Below are positions 34,135 through 44,882 of a stretch of 64,000 nucleotides of DNA, one piece after another. The translations under genes were made by a program, and so were the position numbers. How positions within the stretch are numbered: position 1 is the stretch's first letter; each line of letters begins with the position of its first letter. Source of the stretch: Tolypeutes matacus. Taxonomy: Eukaryota; Chordata; Mammalia; Cingulata; Chlamyphoridae. The notes beneath the pieces were generated by a model. That model searched no databases and had not been told where the DNA came from. It saw only the letters and a list, made by a program, of their open reading frames with translations. The DNA is taken from positions 2,523,051 to 2,587,050 of the forward strand of contig JAKSZT010053881.1 of the NCBI GenBank assembly GCA_026826555.1, read 5' to 3'.

Positions 34135-34690
34135 TTTCTCTTCTGTCAAGGGTAGGGCTGGAGCTGCAGTCATGTGCAGTAATCTAAGCCATACAGGCCA
34201 TGACCATTTGTAATAGCCTGGAGAGACTGATGAAACACCACACCCCTTCCTCTCCTGCCTGGGGTGGGAATGGAGCTGTAGATGTGGGAAGCAAACTAAG
34301 CCATGCAAGTCAAAAGTGACCACAGTTGTCCAGATAGGCTGATGAAACACCAGCCCCCATCCTTCCTTGCCACTGGTGGGAATGGAGCCTCCAGTGTGCC
34401 CTGCAATCTAGCCTGTGCATGCCAAAAGTGACTGCAGTTGCCTGGAGAGGGTGATGGAGAACTGGACCTCCTGTTCTGTCAGGGGCAGGGATGGATCCAC
34501 AGGAGTGCCCGATACTCTAGTCTGTGCTGGCTGAAAATACCTGCAGTTGTCCAGAGAGGTGAGGTAATACTGTCACCTCCTATCCTACTGGGGGTGGAGA
34601 TGTATCCACAGGTTTGCCTACTAGTCTAGTTGGTGCAGGCCAAAGTGTCTGCAGTTGCCCAGAGAGGCTTCCTTCCTGCGGTGGGGCCAG
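34135..34690 (-). repeat. Tandem 109-112-bp monomers in the L1 5' UTR
   Basis: Unit starts, marked by a preceding 'cta', are near 34187, 34299, 34411, 34520 and 34629, with a partial unit before and after. Each unit carries a 'gcagttg(t/c)cc(a/t)ga(g/t)agg' block and a 'gggg(t/c)(a/g)g(g/a)(a/g)atg' block. It lies between ORF1 and the L1 5' end, where promoter monomers occur in some L1 lineages. Confidence 0.8.
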
Positions 34691-35233
34691 AGCCTAGGTT
34701 ATGGCTTCAATTCAACCTGAGAGGAAAGAAGTCAGTCCCTACCTTCACGGTGATTTTTCAATTATCCCCGCTTCCCCTCATGCCAGGGGTGGAGTTAAAA
34801 TGGAGGCTACTGGCCTCTTTCTGACTTGGACAGGCTCAAATGTCAGCTGTTTTTAGGATTGGACTTTAGCTAGCTGAATTTACTAATCAGTAGCTGAAAT
34901 TGGTGCCCAACCATTCTTCCTCTCCCCTTTTGGGGATATGGAACTTCCAAATCCAGCCATGGAATAGCTCCTGGGGCATTTTGTACCACTAGCAGGGGAT
35001 GGGCATCAGCCTCTGTGGGGTGGAGTGCTCTAGTCATGAATCTTCACTGCAGATGGGCAGTCTTCTTCCGTTCTTCCAAGGGTGTTGCAGGATGCTCTTC
35101 TAGGCTCCTGGGTCCCCCAAACAGGTGATTTAGATAGATCTGGCTGATTACCAACTGCATTGTAGGATGAGCTGACTCTTAGAACTCCTTAGTCTGCTGC
35201 CATCTTCCCCCCTCCTCACTTACACTTATTTTT

Positions 35234-35985
35234 GAAACTATAAAAGTTGCTAGTCTTATGCAGAAGGCCAAACTAATAGCGTTTGGTCAGAATGTGAGGT
35301 CTTCCAGAATGCCTGCTGCCAAATAACATGTTTCTATTGCTCAGGTCATTTCTGTGCCATTAGCAGCATTCCTTCTCTTGATTTATTGCAAAGTCATAAA
35401 ACAAGCAAACGAACAAACAAAACCTTTTCGCTACATATAGCAAGAACTACATTTATGCTTCATTAAAGGTAAAACTCAGGGGAAGATCCAAGTTTTGTAA
35501 AACCTGAAGCTCATACCATTTTGGGAGTCCTCTTAAAAAAAAAAAAAACACCTAAAAATTGTAATTTTTCCAACTTTGCAAACACAAATGTCCATGTGAA
35601 AACATTTTGAAGGCTGCTTTAGGGGCCTAAAGCTTAGATTTATTATTTCCATGGTAACTTTTCCTCTATAGAAAGCATATTTTAGATCAAGTTGATAGAA
35701 TTTTTAAAATGCTTTAGATTTTAGTTTAATGTGCTAAATATTGCCAATGGGAAAATATTTTTAAAGTGCAATTTGTGAATTTATAGATTTTACTTTTGAG
35801 TAATGGATACTTATTGCTGTGTGTATACATGTTTTATAGTAGATGGAATATGAATGAAGGTGATTTGGTCTGGATATTCATGCTGTTAACTTTATGAGAA
35901 TAATTATAACATAAGAAGTATGGATGAAATATATCACTGTAATGATATAGAGCCCTTAAAACCTGACTCAAAGTAGGGTAAATAT
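35234..35985. other. Intergenic AT-rich sequence
   Basis: No gene, exon or clear repeat is recognised, apart from a 13-base A-run at about 35535 and short simple sequence. Confidence 0.4.
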
Positions 35986-38625
35986 AAAGAAAACAAAATC
36001 TTGGCATGTCATAGTCAAATTGCTGAAAGTCAAAGAAAGATAGAGAAATCTTTAATGAAGCAAGAGAAAAATGACAGATTACATATAGAGGAAAAACAAT
36101 ATGAATGATGGCTAACTTTCAATGAAGTTATTGGTTATTCCAGTTATTCCAACTGAAGATACTGAAATGACATAGTCAAACTGCTTAAAAATAAGTGTGT
36201 CTAGATAAATTATCCTTAAAAAAATGAAGGTGCAATAAAGACAAAAACAGAGATAATTCATCACCAGCAGACCTACACTCTAAGAAATGGTAAAGGAAAT
36301 TATTCAAAATGAAAGGAAATGACACCAGATGGGTACTTGGATTTACATGAAAAAATATATTTCAAAAAAATTTTCACATAATTATATAAATATAAATATA
36401 TTTAAAGCAAAATCTATGATCTGTATTGTATATCTTACTTGAAGTAATTCAGTGTTATCTCTAAATATATTGTGATAAATTAAAGTTTACTATTGTAATC
36501 CCTACAGCAACCACAAAAAGTGGAATAAAGGGCAGGCATTTTTCTCTGTTTTTACAGATGAGGAAACTTCTGCTTATAGATATAATGGAATTGCCTATAT
36601 AAGACCAAACCTGAACAAGAATAACTATAAGAGCTGGATAAATATATATTAAAAATAGCTGTTTGATAGCATCAGTGATCATTCAAAGAAGTCAGGAAGA
36701 TGAAACGAACTAGACCTACTCCAGCATTTTTTTTCCTTGAAGCATTTGCTGAGAAAAAAATCAGTGATGTAGAAATTTTGACAGTCTCTGAGACTGAGGC
36801 TGGGGTAGGGGGATGAAACTTAGAGTTCAGAATCCATCAAGAATGATGAGTCCTTTTAACCATCCTAGGCTTTCAGGTGAGGGCTACTCATAGGAGGATG
36901 GGAAAACTAGAAATAGACTAGCTCTCAGAAGGCCTAAATTCCAGTCTTAATCACTGATTGGGTCTAACTGCCTGTCAAAGGGAAAATTAAATTCCCTTGG
37001 GTGGGAGATATCATCATACATAATGCTTGGCATATAATAAAAAATTGTTAAGATGCCAGGAGACAGAATCAAATGATTGGAAACCAAAAGAAAAAACAGA
37101 CAATATAAATAGACTCATAAGATGTGCAGATATTGAAATAACCAGCTGTGGACTTTTAAGTCAACTCTGACTAATATGTTGTATAAGTGATAAATGACAA
37201 GATGGAAAATTTCATTAAGGAATTGGAATTTGTAAAAAATGAAATGGAAATATTAGAATTGAGAAATACAGTTTCTAAAATTAAGAACTCAAAAGTAAGT
37301 TTAATAGCAGATTAGACACAGCAAAAAAGGATTAGTAAACTGAAAGGTAAATCAATATGTACTGAAGCATAAGAGCAAAAAGTTGAAAAATCCAGAGAAG
37401 AACCTAAGAAATATATGAAGCATAGTAAACATGTCTAAAATATGTGTAATTTGAGTCCCAGAAGGAGAGAACAGTAGAATGGGCAGTAGGAATATTTGAA
37501 GAAACTCTGGTCTAAAATTTTCCAAAACTTACCACAGAAATTTAGTCACACATTCAAGAAGGTCTTGAATTCCAAAAAAAGTAATTCCATAGAAAACTAC
37601 CCTAAGCAAATTTTAATAAAACTGTTAAAAGCAAAATACATAAAAATCTTAAAAGCAGAGGAAAAAAAGACCAATACCTTGAAATAAGCAAAAATAAAAC
37701 TGACAGCTGACTTTTCAATAGGTATAATGGATGCCAGAGGACAATGGAATAATATCTTTAAAAGGAAATAAGTGATGATCTGGAATTCTATATCCAGTGA
37801 AAATGTTCTCGAGAAATAAAGACAAAATAAAGAGTTTTTAGACAAAGAAAACTGAAGAAATTTGTAACCAGAAGATCCAAATTAAAATAAATACTTAAAG
37901 GAGTTTTCTACAAAAGGCAAATTATCCCTGATAAAAGAACTATAAAGAAGGAAGGGAAGAAAAGCATGGGAAAGGGTAAACAGGTGGCTAAAACTAAGTA
38001 AATATTGTCAGTTATATATAATATACATAAATATAATATCCTGCAGGGGTTTACATATGTGTAGAATTAAATGGAATTAAAGTGTAGTAAGGTCCTTGTA
38101 TTAAAGTATTCATATATATAACCTTTAAAAAGTCAAATATGCTTGTTGTAATCTCTAGGGTAACCACTAAAAGAACAATAAAATAATGTAAACTAACAAG
38201 CTAAAAGAGGTAAACTGGAATAATAAACATATTTTACCTATCAAAAGGAAGAAAAGAAAGGAGAGAAAAGAAAGAAAGATGAGATAAATACAAAATAATA
38301 GTAAAATAGTAAGTTTAAATGCAAATATAACAGAAATTAAATTAAATGAAACAGAAAAATACTCTTATTAAAATTCTAAAACTGTCAAAGTAGATTAAAA
38401 ATAAACAAAAATCCAGGTACATGTTGTTTACAAGAGATACACCTAAATAAAAGGACATAGAAAAGTTAAAATAAAAAGGAGAGAGATATACCATGCAGAC
38501 ACTAACCAAAAGAAAACTGGTATAATTACACTAATAATAGACAAGGTCTATAATTTAAGGCAATAAGCATTACTAGAGATAAAAGGGATATTTCATAATG
38601 ATAAAATAATTAGTCTAACAGGATC
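35986..38625 (+). mobile_element. Old L1/HAL1-like fragments
   Basis: Diverged sense-strand LINE pieces. An ORF1-like coiled-coil segment lies at about 37200-37700 (gagttgaaaaatccagag; gagtcccagaaggagagaac). An endonuclease-like segment lies at about 38400-38620 (catgttgtttacaagagata; aagaaaactggtataattac). Many stops; no functional protein. Confidence 0.6.
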
Positions 38626-39070
38626 ACCTTACTAGTGGTATGCTGGAGCTGATTTGGACCAGCTTCCAAGAGCAAGTGTGTGCATCTCTTCCCATCTCCA
38701 CGTTCAGTGACATTACATTGGCAGCTTGAAATCAGCTATGAAAGGAGTATTTATACCATATTGGCTAATGTTACACATCAGGGCATTTCCCTTCTCTTCC
38801 CTTTGAAGGGTTGGTTGTTAAAATTTATCAGCACACCACTGGATATAATAATCATAAAACAGAAGCAATTAATTATATGTATAAAGTAAAAAAGTGAGAA
38901 CTAAAATGAGAAACAGGCAAATCCACAATTACACTTGGAAATTTTAATATACCTCTCTCATGTAGCTGACAGAATGAGCAGAAAAACAGAAACAAAAACA
39001 AAAACAAAACAAAAAACACTTCCCAATGTAGATAAGGAAAGAGAGAATTAATGACATCAGAAATACCAAG
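38626..39070. other. Mixed old repeat sequence
   Basis: 38630-38835 looks like an old MER-type repeat (gcttgaaatcagctatgaaa; tcagcacaccactggat). 38885-39030 resembles the L1 endonuclease region followed by a CAAAA-rich tract. I cannot name either precisely. Confidence 0.4.
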
Positions 39071-39429
39071 AAGGGGTAGGTAAGGTTGGAACTGAATTCA
39101 AGTCTTCTGTCTCTAAGCCAAATTTTACTTTTGCTATGGTTTTCTATTACAGGAAAGATTTCTGATAGTTACCTTATAATGACCACTGTAATTTCTATAT
39201 TAATACAAAAGAAAGAGGAGAAAGAAAGCATATTTCTTAATTATATATGGATACTAACTCACTTCTAGAACGGCTTTATATGAAAATCTATATTTACAAA
39301 ACAAATTATGGGGACAATATGGCTTTAAAACATGTGAATAATCTTATTAAGGGATTCCTCATAACTTTCTTTGGTGATAATGATCATGGAACTAGTAAAT
39401 CTTTGACGATGATGATCATGATAGTGAAG

Positions 39430-39655
39430 AAGACATTAGCCCAGCTAATGTTTACCGAGTGCTTGCTTTGTGCCAGGCATGATTTTAAGCACTTTCCCAT
39501 GTGAACCTATTGAATTCACTCAACAATTAAATGAGATCGATACTTTTATTATCCCCACTTTACAGTCAAGAAAGAGGCACTGAGGAATAATTAATATACC
39601 TACATTCACATAGCTAATCCTAAGAGTCCTCTTAACTACTATACTATTCTGCCTA
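39430..39655 (+). mobile_element. Ancient MIR/L2-like repeat
   Basis: The blocks 'accgagtgcttgctttgtgc', 'ttattatccccactttacag' and 'cattcacatagctaatcct' match a very common old mammalian repeat type. Similar copies are at 59515-59700 and 60610-60790. Confidence 0.6.
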
Positions 39656-40089
39656 TGCTTAAATTAATTAAATGTTTCTTTAAATTTAATATTTCATGAA
39701 CACACTTAAAATATAAAGCAAAGTATTTCTGTTCTCTCTCTCTCTCTATTTCTCATATGGTCTCTAGGAAAAGCATTTAAGTCTCTGAACTGAGGTTTTG
39801 GAACAGTAATTATAGCAGATAGACTGAAGTTAGAGTATAGGCTCTGGTTTCCTTCATTTAGAACCAACCTCTGTGCTCCTTTTTGAAAAAGTCTCTATCT
39901 TTCTCAAACAGAAAATGAGACATCTTTGCCATGCCCCATTTTGTTCAAATAGGAAATAGAGCCTGTAATCCTTTTGTAGGTAGTAATAGTCACTTTCTGA
40001 TAGTGTGAATATACACAGTACAGAAAGATACCAGAGGGGCTATAATACAAAATAAAAGCATATGGTAACAAAAGAAGAAAAAAATACCC

Positions 40090-41417
40090 ACAAAAATGAT
40101 TTAAAGCACATATTTATTATAGATACGTAAGTTTGGTTTGTTGTGATTAAAGGTATGTTTATAATGGATGAACAAGCTTTTCTATACCAAGAAGTATAAT
40201 ATTTTTCTTTTAATAATGAACTAACATTTTTCTTGCAACAAAGAAAAACCGAACTGGCTGAGACTATTTTAAATGGCAAAAAGATTTTTTTCCCCCTGGA
40301 TGTTGCTTGAAATTGAATGCTTTTTGGTCCCAACACATTAAAGAACAGTGAAAGGGAATCAATGAATGCTACAAGGCAGAAATATAAAGTTTTTATAATT
40401 TAAAGCAGCAGCAATTTCAAAAAATTTGCTGAATTAAAACTTTACAAAATATATATACAAAAGTATCATTCCAGATGATCGTTGTTTTCTTTTCTTTTTT
40501 TTTTTTAAATAGTACATCACAATCCCTAAACTCTAGCCCAAACCTACTACTGGATGTAGCTGGCCTATACTAATTTTTTACAACAATTAAAAAAATAAAA
40601 CAAAAATAAAAGAAACCTCCCAATTTTCTTGTGTATAAGCGCAGGATACATTGTGTTACCTTTGATTGCATATCCACAAAGAGAATTTTAAAACAGAACC
40701 AGGACTTCACATAAATAATGTTTTACTTGTTATTAAGTATGTGACCAAACAAATTAAAATAAGTACCAACAATCAAGACAATCAATACATATCTTGATGT
40801 AACCAGTACATGTACTCTTAATGAATGACAAAGACGAAAAAAGAAATAAAATAGTCTACAAAAGCCATAAGCACCTTGTTTTAAAAAGAGCACCAAGCAA
40901 CACAAAAGGGCAACACATAAGAGGTAGTGTACCACTGGCTAAGATGCATATGCCCATTGGGGACCTGAATACAGCTTAGTGTTTAGGAAAATAAAACATA
41001 ATAGACTGAGGTTTATAATTTTTAGACAGAAGCATAGCACACTTGGGAGCATTTGCCAGTACTGCTCCATAGTACTCTGCGTCTCCAGCTGTCTAATGAG
41101 TATGTCACTGTCAGACAGTGAAAAAATATAGGATACCCTGAAGAATTCTGTGTTCATAAATTTTCAGTTCTAGGGAATTCTCTAAGAAAGCTCAGATCAG
41201 TATTATTTTTAAAAGAATTAAATACTTTATCAATTACAGTCCTTTAAAAATACCTTTTCTCCTTGTTAGGAGGATGTCTTTTCTTCCTGAGATTCTTTAC
41301 AATTTAGCCAATGGTTTACTCTATGCATTTCATAACTTTAGTACCATTCTGTCTATATTTTTGCCTCTGCAGCAATTACCTAGCCAACATTAGGATTTCT
41401 GAAATAATTTAGAGACT
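40090..41417 (-). other. COL24A1: COL24A1 3' UTR (extent estimated)
   Basis: The sequence downstream of the COL24A1 stop codon on the minus strand is AT-rich, with no transposon recognised between 40500 and 41417. A canonical AATAAA on the minus strand (plus-strand TTTATT, 40113-40118) could be the polyadenylation signal and would give a UTR of about 1.3 kb. The exact 3' end is a guess. Confidence 0.45.
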
Positions 41418-41564
41418 TTAGAGAAAGCATACAGAACTGCTTTCAATGTAGTACTTCTGTCCAGTTTTGAGATAAGGAAGGTTTTGTAATTCAATCACTG
41501 GAAGTTGATTAGGGTCCTCGGTATGAAAAAGGAATTTTGCCTTATGCCAATTGCCATCTTGAAT
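41418..41564 (-). CDS. COL24A1: COL24A1 terminal coding exon (C-propeptide end)
   Basis: 147 bp including the TAA stop (41420-41418), with acceptor TTTTCCAG before 41564. It encodes 48 residues starting IQDGNWHKAKFLFHTED and ending YYIESSSVCFL. The VCFL terminus is the hallmark of fibrillar-collagen C-propeptides, and its Cys is the eighth conserved cysteine of the COLFI domain. The phase agrees with the previous exon, which ends on a whole Lys codon. The C-propeptide directs chain selection and trimer nucleation in the endoplasmic reticulum and is removed after secretion. Close agreement with my memory of human COL24A1 fixes the identity. Confidence 0.97.
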   Translation of the reverse strand: MQDGNWHKAKFLFHTEDPNQLPVIELQNLPYLKTGQKYYIESSSVCFL

Positions 41565-43049
41565 CTGGAAAATAAGAACAAAATGCTTTTACATGTCAGT
41601 TTGTTAGCAGTCATTCTCAGCAGAAAATGTCCTTGTAGACAATGTAGATTTATTTTAAGGGTTAGAGATTGAAATTGCCTGGCACACAATAAATGGTAAC
41701 AGTTACTATTAATAATTGAAAACCTGGGCTTATTACTTTCTCTGTAACTGCATTGTTTGTTGTGATTTTTCCCTTTCTGAGGCTAAGACCAGGCTTCTGC
41801 TTCTGTTATCTCTGGACCACTAGACCAGATATGAAGGAGAAGGCTGCTCCTTCTCCTAATGTAAGTAATAACTGTCCATTCTTTGTTCCTTTATTTGGGA
41901 TTGATTCTCCAAGATGGGCATTTTTCTTGGATGAAAGGGAATGAGCTATCCTATATCTCTCTGTACTTTAGGCAGGAAATAACCAGAATCATCTTAGTCA
42001 TGAGTAGTTAAATGTAGTTATATTGAATCATCTTTTAGTTTCTTTTTTTTCCCCATTCTGTGGCTCCCTGTTTATATCATTTTTTCTTTTTTTTCTTCCT
42101 TCTAGGCTTTTCAATGCATCATATTACTGTTATGCTCTTTTGTTTCTGATAAATTCTATTATGGATCAAAAAGATATCATAAAATGTCCTATGATTAAGA
42201 TCCAACAAGACAAAATAGGGATATACAATTGACAAGTTTTGTGAAGCCTTTTATTCAGGAATTTATTCATTTACTTATTCATAGAATTATCATGTGATGA
42301 TTTTTAAAATTTGAAGGAACTTTAGGGAATATATAAACTAAAATTTTCATTCAAAATTAAGGCAACTGAAGCTCACTGAAGATGAGCTTCACTTGTCTGA
42401 AGTTATAAGCTTACTATCATAACTAGTACTAGTAACTTGTGTATAAGATACTTTTATATTCATTCATTAAGTCTTTTAAGCAATATTTATTGAACACTAA
42501 GTACATTTGGCATAGCTGAATAAGAAGTAATCCTCAGTTTTCTTATAGGGCTGTAGGAAGTATAAAGATGAATACATTAGTTCTGGCTTCTGAATTCTAG
42601 AAGTTTATAAATCTAGAGATTTATAAGCTAGTTGGAGAGAGGAGAAACATAAACAAATAGTCATAACACAAGACCACATATGGTAAATGCAACATAAATA
42701 AAATAGAGAGTGAATGCTAAATCCCTCATTTCTAACGGAGTAGTCAGGGAAAGCTTCATGGAGAATTCAGAATTTAAGATGGGCCTTAAAATATGGCTAA
42801 AAGAGTCACTTGGTTAGGGAGGTAGAGAAGGGCATTTCAGAGAAGGCAATGCCATGAAGTTAAAAAAAAGAGAAAAGTTGGGAAAGCAGAAGGTGGTTGT
42901 GAAAATCAGTCTAGTCTTAACGGGGATTAAAAGCACAAACTTTGGCCTGGGCAGATTTGAAGGGGAATTCAGGTACCATTCTTCACATATAAAATGGGAA
43001 TAATAAAAACCTATCTATCATATAGGATTGTGAGTTAAATGACTTTTTC

Positions 43050-43285
43050 AATTAAAAGTCCCTAGCAGTATAGTGTGGCATGGGCTTTTACAGATTCTTG
43101 GGGTTAATTTCTTGCTCCATCACTAATTAGGTGCAGGACCTTGGGCAAGTTAATTAATCTCTTTGTGCTTTTCCTTTCTTACATATAAAATGGGACTAAA
43201 AATACCTTCTTCACAAAGCTGTTATGATTAAATAATTTATATAATGTAAGGAACCTGCCATATAATAACTACTCAATAAATAGTA
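43050..43285 (+). mobile_element. MIR SINE
   Basis: The blocks 'accttgggcaagttaattaa', 'tctctttgtgctttt', 'cttacatataaaatgggact' and 'aaagctgttatgattaaata' follow the MIR core consensus order. Confidence 0.75.
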
Positions 43286-43763
43286 GTAGTAGTTGTTAAC
43301 ATTATTATTTTAATGAATATATTAATTTGGTTATAGTGTAGCGTACACAGCCAGAGAGAGACTGGCTTAGAAAGGTCGGTTGGGGCTTACCAGTTTTAAG
43401 TCTTGAATAAAGAATTGATAAATTTGGATTGTAACTAAGTTTGGACTGTAACTCACTGAAAGTTTCTGAGCAAGACTGTAAAAGTTAAATGAATTGATAG
43501 GTGATATTGATCTTTTAGAATATAGATAATAAAGCTGTTTACTTCTAACTGTTTGCCTATGATTTTTCAAATGCCCAAGCACTACTGATTTTTCCTGGAG
43601 GAACTACTTACCTAGAAATGAAATGCTAAGAAAAAGTGGAGTCTCTTGAGGTGGGGGAGGGGGTATGCTAAATCATGGGTTTCATAGTGCACAAAAGAAA
43701 ACCAAGCTACTTAAAGTAATAAATGGTATTGATTAATAAGTCAACAACTCTATTCTCTATAAC

Positions 43764-43990
43764 AGAGGTCAGCAAACTTTCGTTATAAAGAGCCAGATAG
43801 TATAGTATATATTTCAGGTTTTGTGGGCCATACAGTCTCTGTATTCTGTATTCAATTCTGCCACTGTAGCATGAAAACAGCCACAGGCAATTAGAAAACA
43901 AATGGGTGTGGCTGTGTGGCAATAAAAATGTATTTACAAAAATAGGTGTGGGCTGGATTTGCTCTGTGGGCAGTAATTTATTGATATCTT
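43764..43990 (+). mobile_element. hAT-type (MER) DNA transposon fossil
   Basis: It starts near 'cagaggtcagcaaactttcg' and contains 'agagccagatagtatagta', 'ttttgtgggccatacagtct' and 'caataaaaatgtatttacaa'. This is the sense counterpart of 4150-4362. It is a non-autonomous family that is old in placentals. Confidence 0.7.
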
Positions 43991-44033
43991 CTCTATAACA
44001 CAGTATTGTAAAATTATAGATTTTTCATAACAT

Positions 44034-44179
44034 TCACTATTTAATTTAATTTAATTTAATTTAATTTTATTATTTTTTTTTTTTACCGGGAGGTCCCGGG
44101 TATCGAACCCGGGTCCCTCCATATGGGAGACGGACGCCCAACCAGTTGAGCCACATCCGACCCCATCACTATTTAATTT
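44034..44179 (-). mobile_element. Well-preserved DAS SINE monomer in COL24A1 intron
   Basis: The minus strand carries a complete A box (TGGCTCAACTGG) and a perfect Pol III B box (GGTTCGATACC), followed by a T/AATTT-rich tail on the plus strand. The flank tcactatttaattt is identical at 44034-44047 and 44166-44179. It is the least decayed SINE head in the window and sits in sense orientation relative to COL24A1. Confidence 0.9.
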
Positions 44180-44666
44180 TAATAGGAAAAGTGGGCTATA
44201 ATTCAAATACTGATTACTAAGGCCAATCTGCAATTATACTCATATTTGGTATCAGGCATAGAAACTGAAAAAATGAAATAAACTTGATCTGCTACTATAA
44301 CTTGTCTTCTATGCAGTAATGAGATGTAGAATCACAGCAGTGAAAAACATGGAAGAAATCTATTTATATGCTTTATTTATCTATCTAGGTATAATTACTT
44401 CATTTGAGAGAAAATATAATATGTATTAACACCTGTTTTCTGTGTAAAAGTCCATGGATGACAAATTGCTATAATAAAAGATTATAAGATATGATATTAA
44501 CAAAGGATTGATTCTGAAAAATACAGAGTCATAATAAGTCAGGTCCATTAAAACTTACTACCCTTCTGTATATGCAATTTGCAAAGAGTGTTACTCTAAT
44601 TATTCTTATGGTTTTATCAATTTTAATTTAGTTATGGTGAAAATTCTAAAAGCACCATTCCCTTAC

Positions 44667-44882
44667 CTTGCAGTCATCTGAAAGTACTTTAGGTTCAAGT
44701 AGAGCATTTTCTTCAGAAACCCGTCCATTCCATGCTTTGAAACCAACAGGCAATCCTGGGCCACTTGTCTGTCTACTTGTCCACACTGAGGTGTTTAGAC
44801 AGTGAATGGTGATGATATGAGTGGCTTCTGAGCTCAGTAAATGAAGGAAGTTCATCTGGACTTTCCCAATTCCAAACTCCAG
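44667..44882 (-). CDS. COL24A1: COL24A1 C-propeptide exon
   Basis: 216 bp, 72 whole codons, with acceptor ACATTAG before 44882 and donor GTAAGG after 44667. It begins LEFGIGKVQMNFLHLLSSEA and ends KVLSDDCK. This is the middle to late COLFI fold; the Cys of 'IHC' and of 'DDC' are the sixth and seventh conserved cysteines, which form intrachain disulfides in fibrillar procollagens. The stretch TSVWTSRQTS and the segment after GFKAWNG differ most from human, but length and frame are kept. Confidence 0.97.

Larger units (their letters stand above)
26244..35233 (-). mobile_element. Full-length antisense L1 carrying later nested insertions
   Basis: Read on the minus strand it begins at 35218 with a G-rich start containing AAGATGGC (YY1-like site, also found at the start of human L1). 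It continues with a 5' UTR containing tandem monomers (34135-34690), ORF1 (about 33780-32990), ORF2 (endonuclease, RT and C-terminal regions down to 28371) and a 3' UTR ending at about 26259. The flanks cttgcacttattttt (26244-26258) and cttacacttattttt (35219-35233) match at 14 of 15 positions and are the target-site duplication. Nested insertions at 26787, 31399, 31532 and 32347 account for about 2.3 kb, leaving about 6.7 kb of L1. Frames are broken. Confidence 0.88.
41565..44666 (-). other. COL24A1: COL24A1 last intron
   Basis: A 3.1-kb intron. It contains an old repeat of unnamed family (42485-42860), a MIR (43050-43285), a hAT-type fossil (43764-43990) and a DAS SINE (44048-44165). The remaining sequence shows nothing recognisable. 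Confidence 0.85.

Noticed and set aside
34135..34690. Possible CRISPR-like or satellite array
   Set aside because: The units are about 110 bp, diverged and without spacers, and lie in an L1 5' UTR. They are promoter monomers.
44070..44165. Possible tRNA gene (good A and B boxes)
   Set aside because: The sequence lacks a foldable anticodon/acceptor structure with 3' pairing, has a T-rich tail and target duplications, and matches the DAS SINE heads elsewhere.
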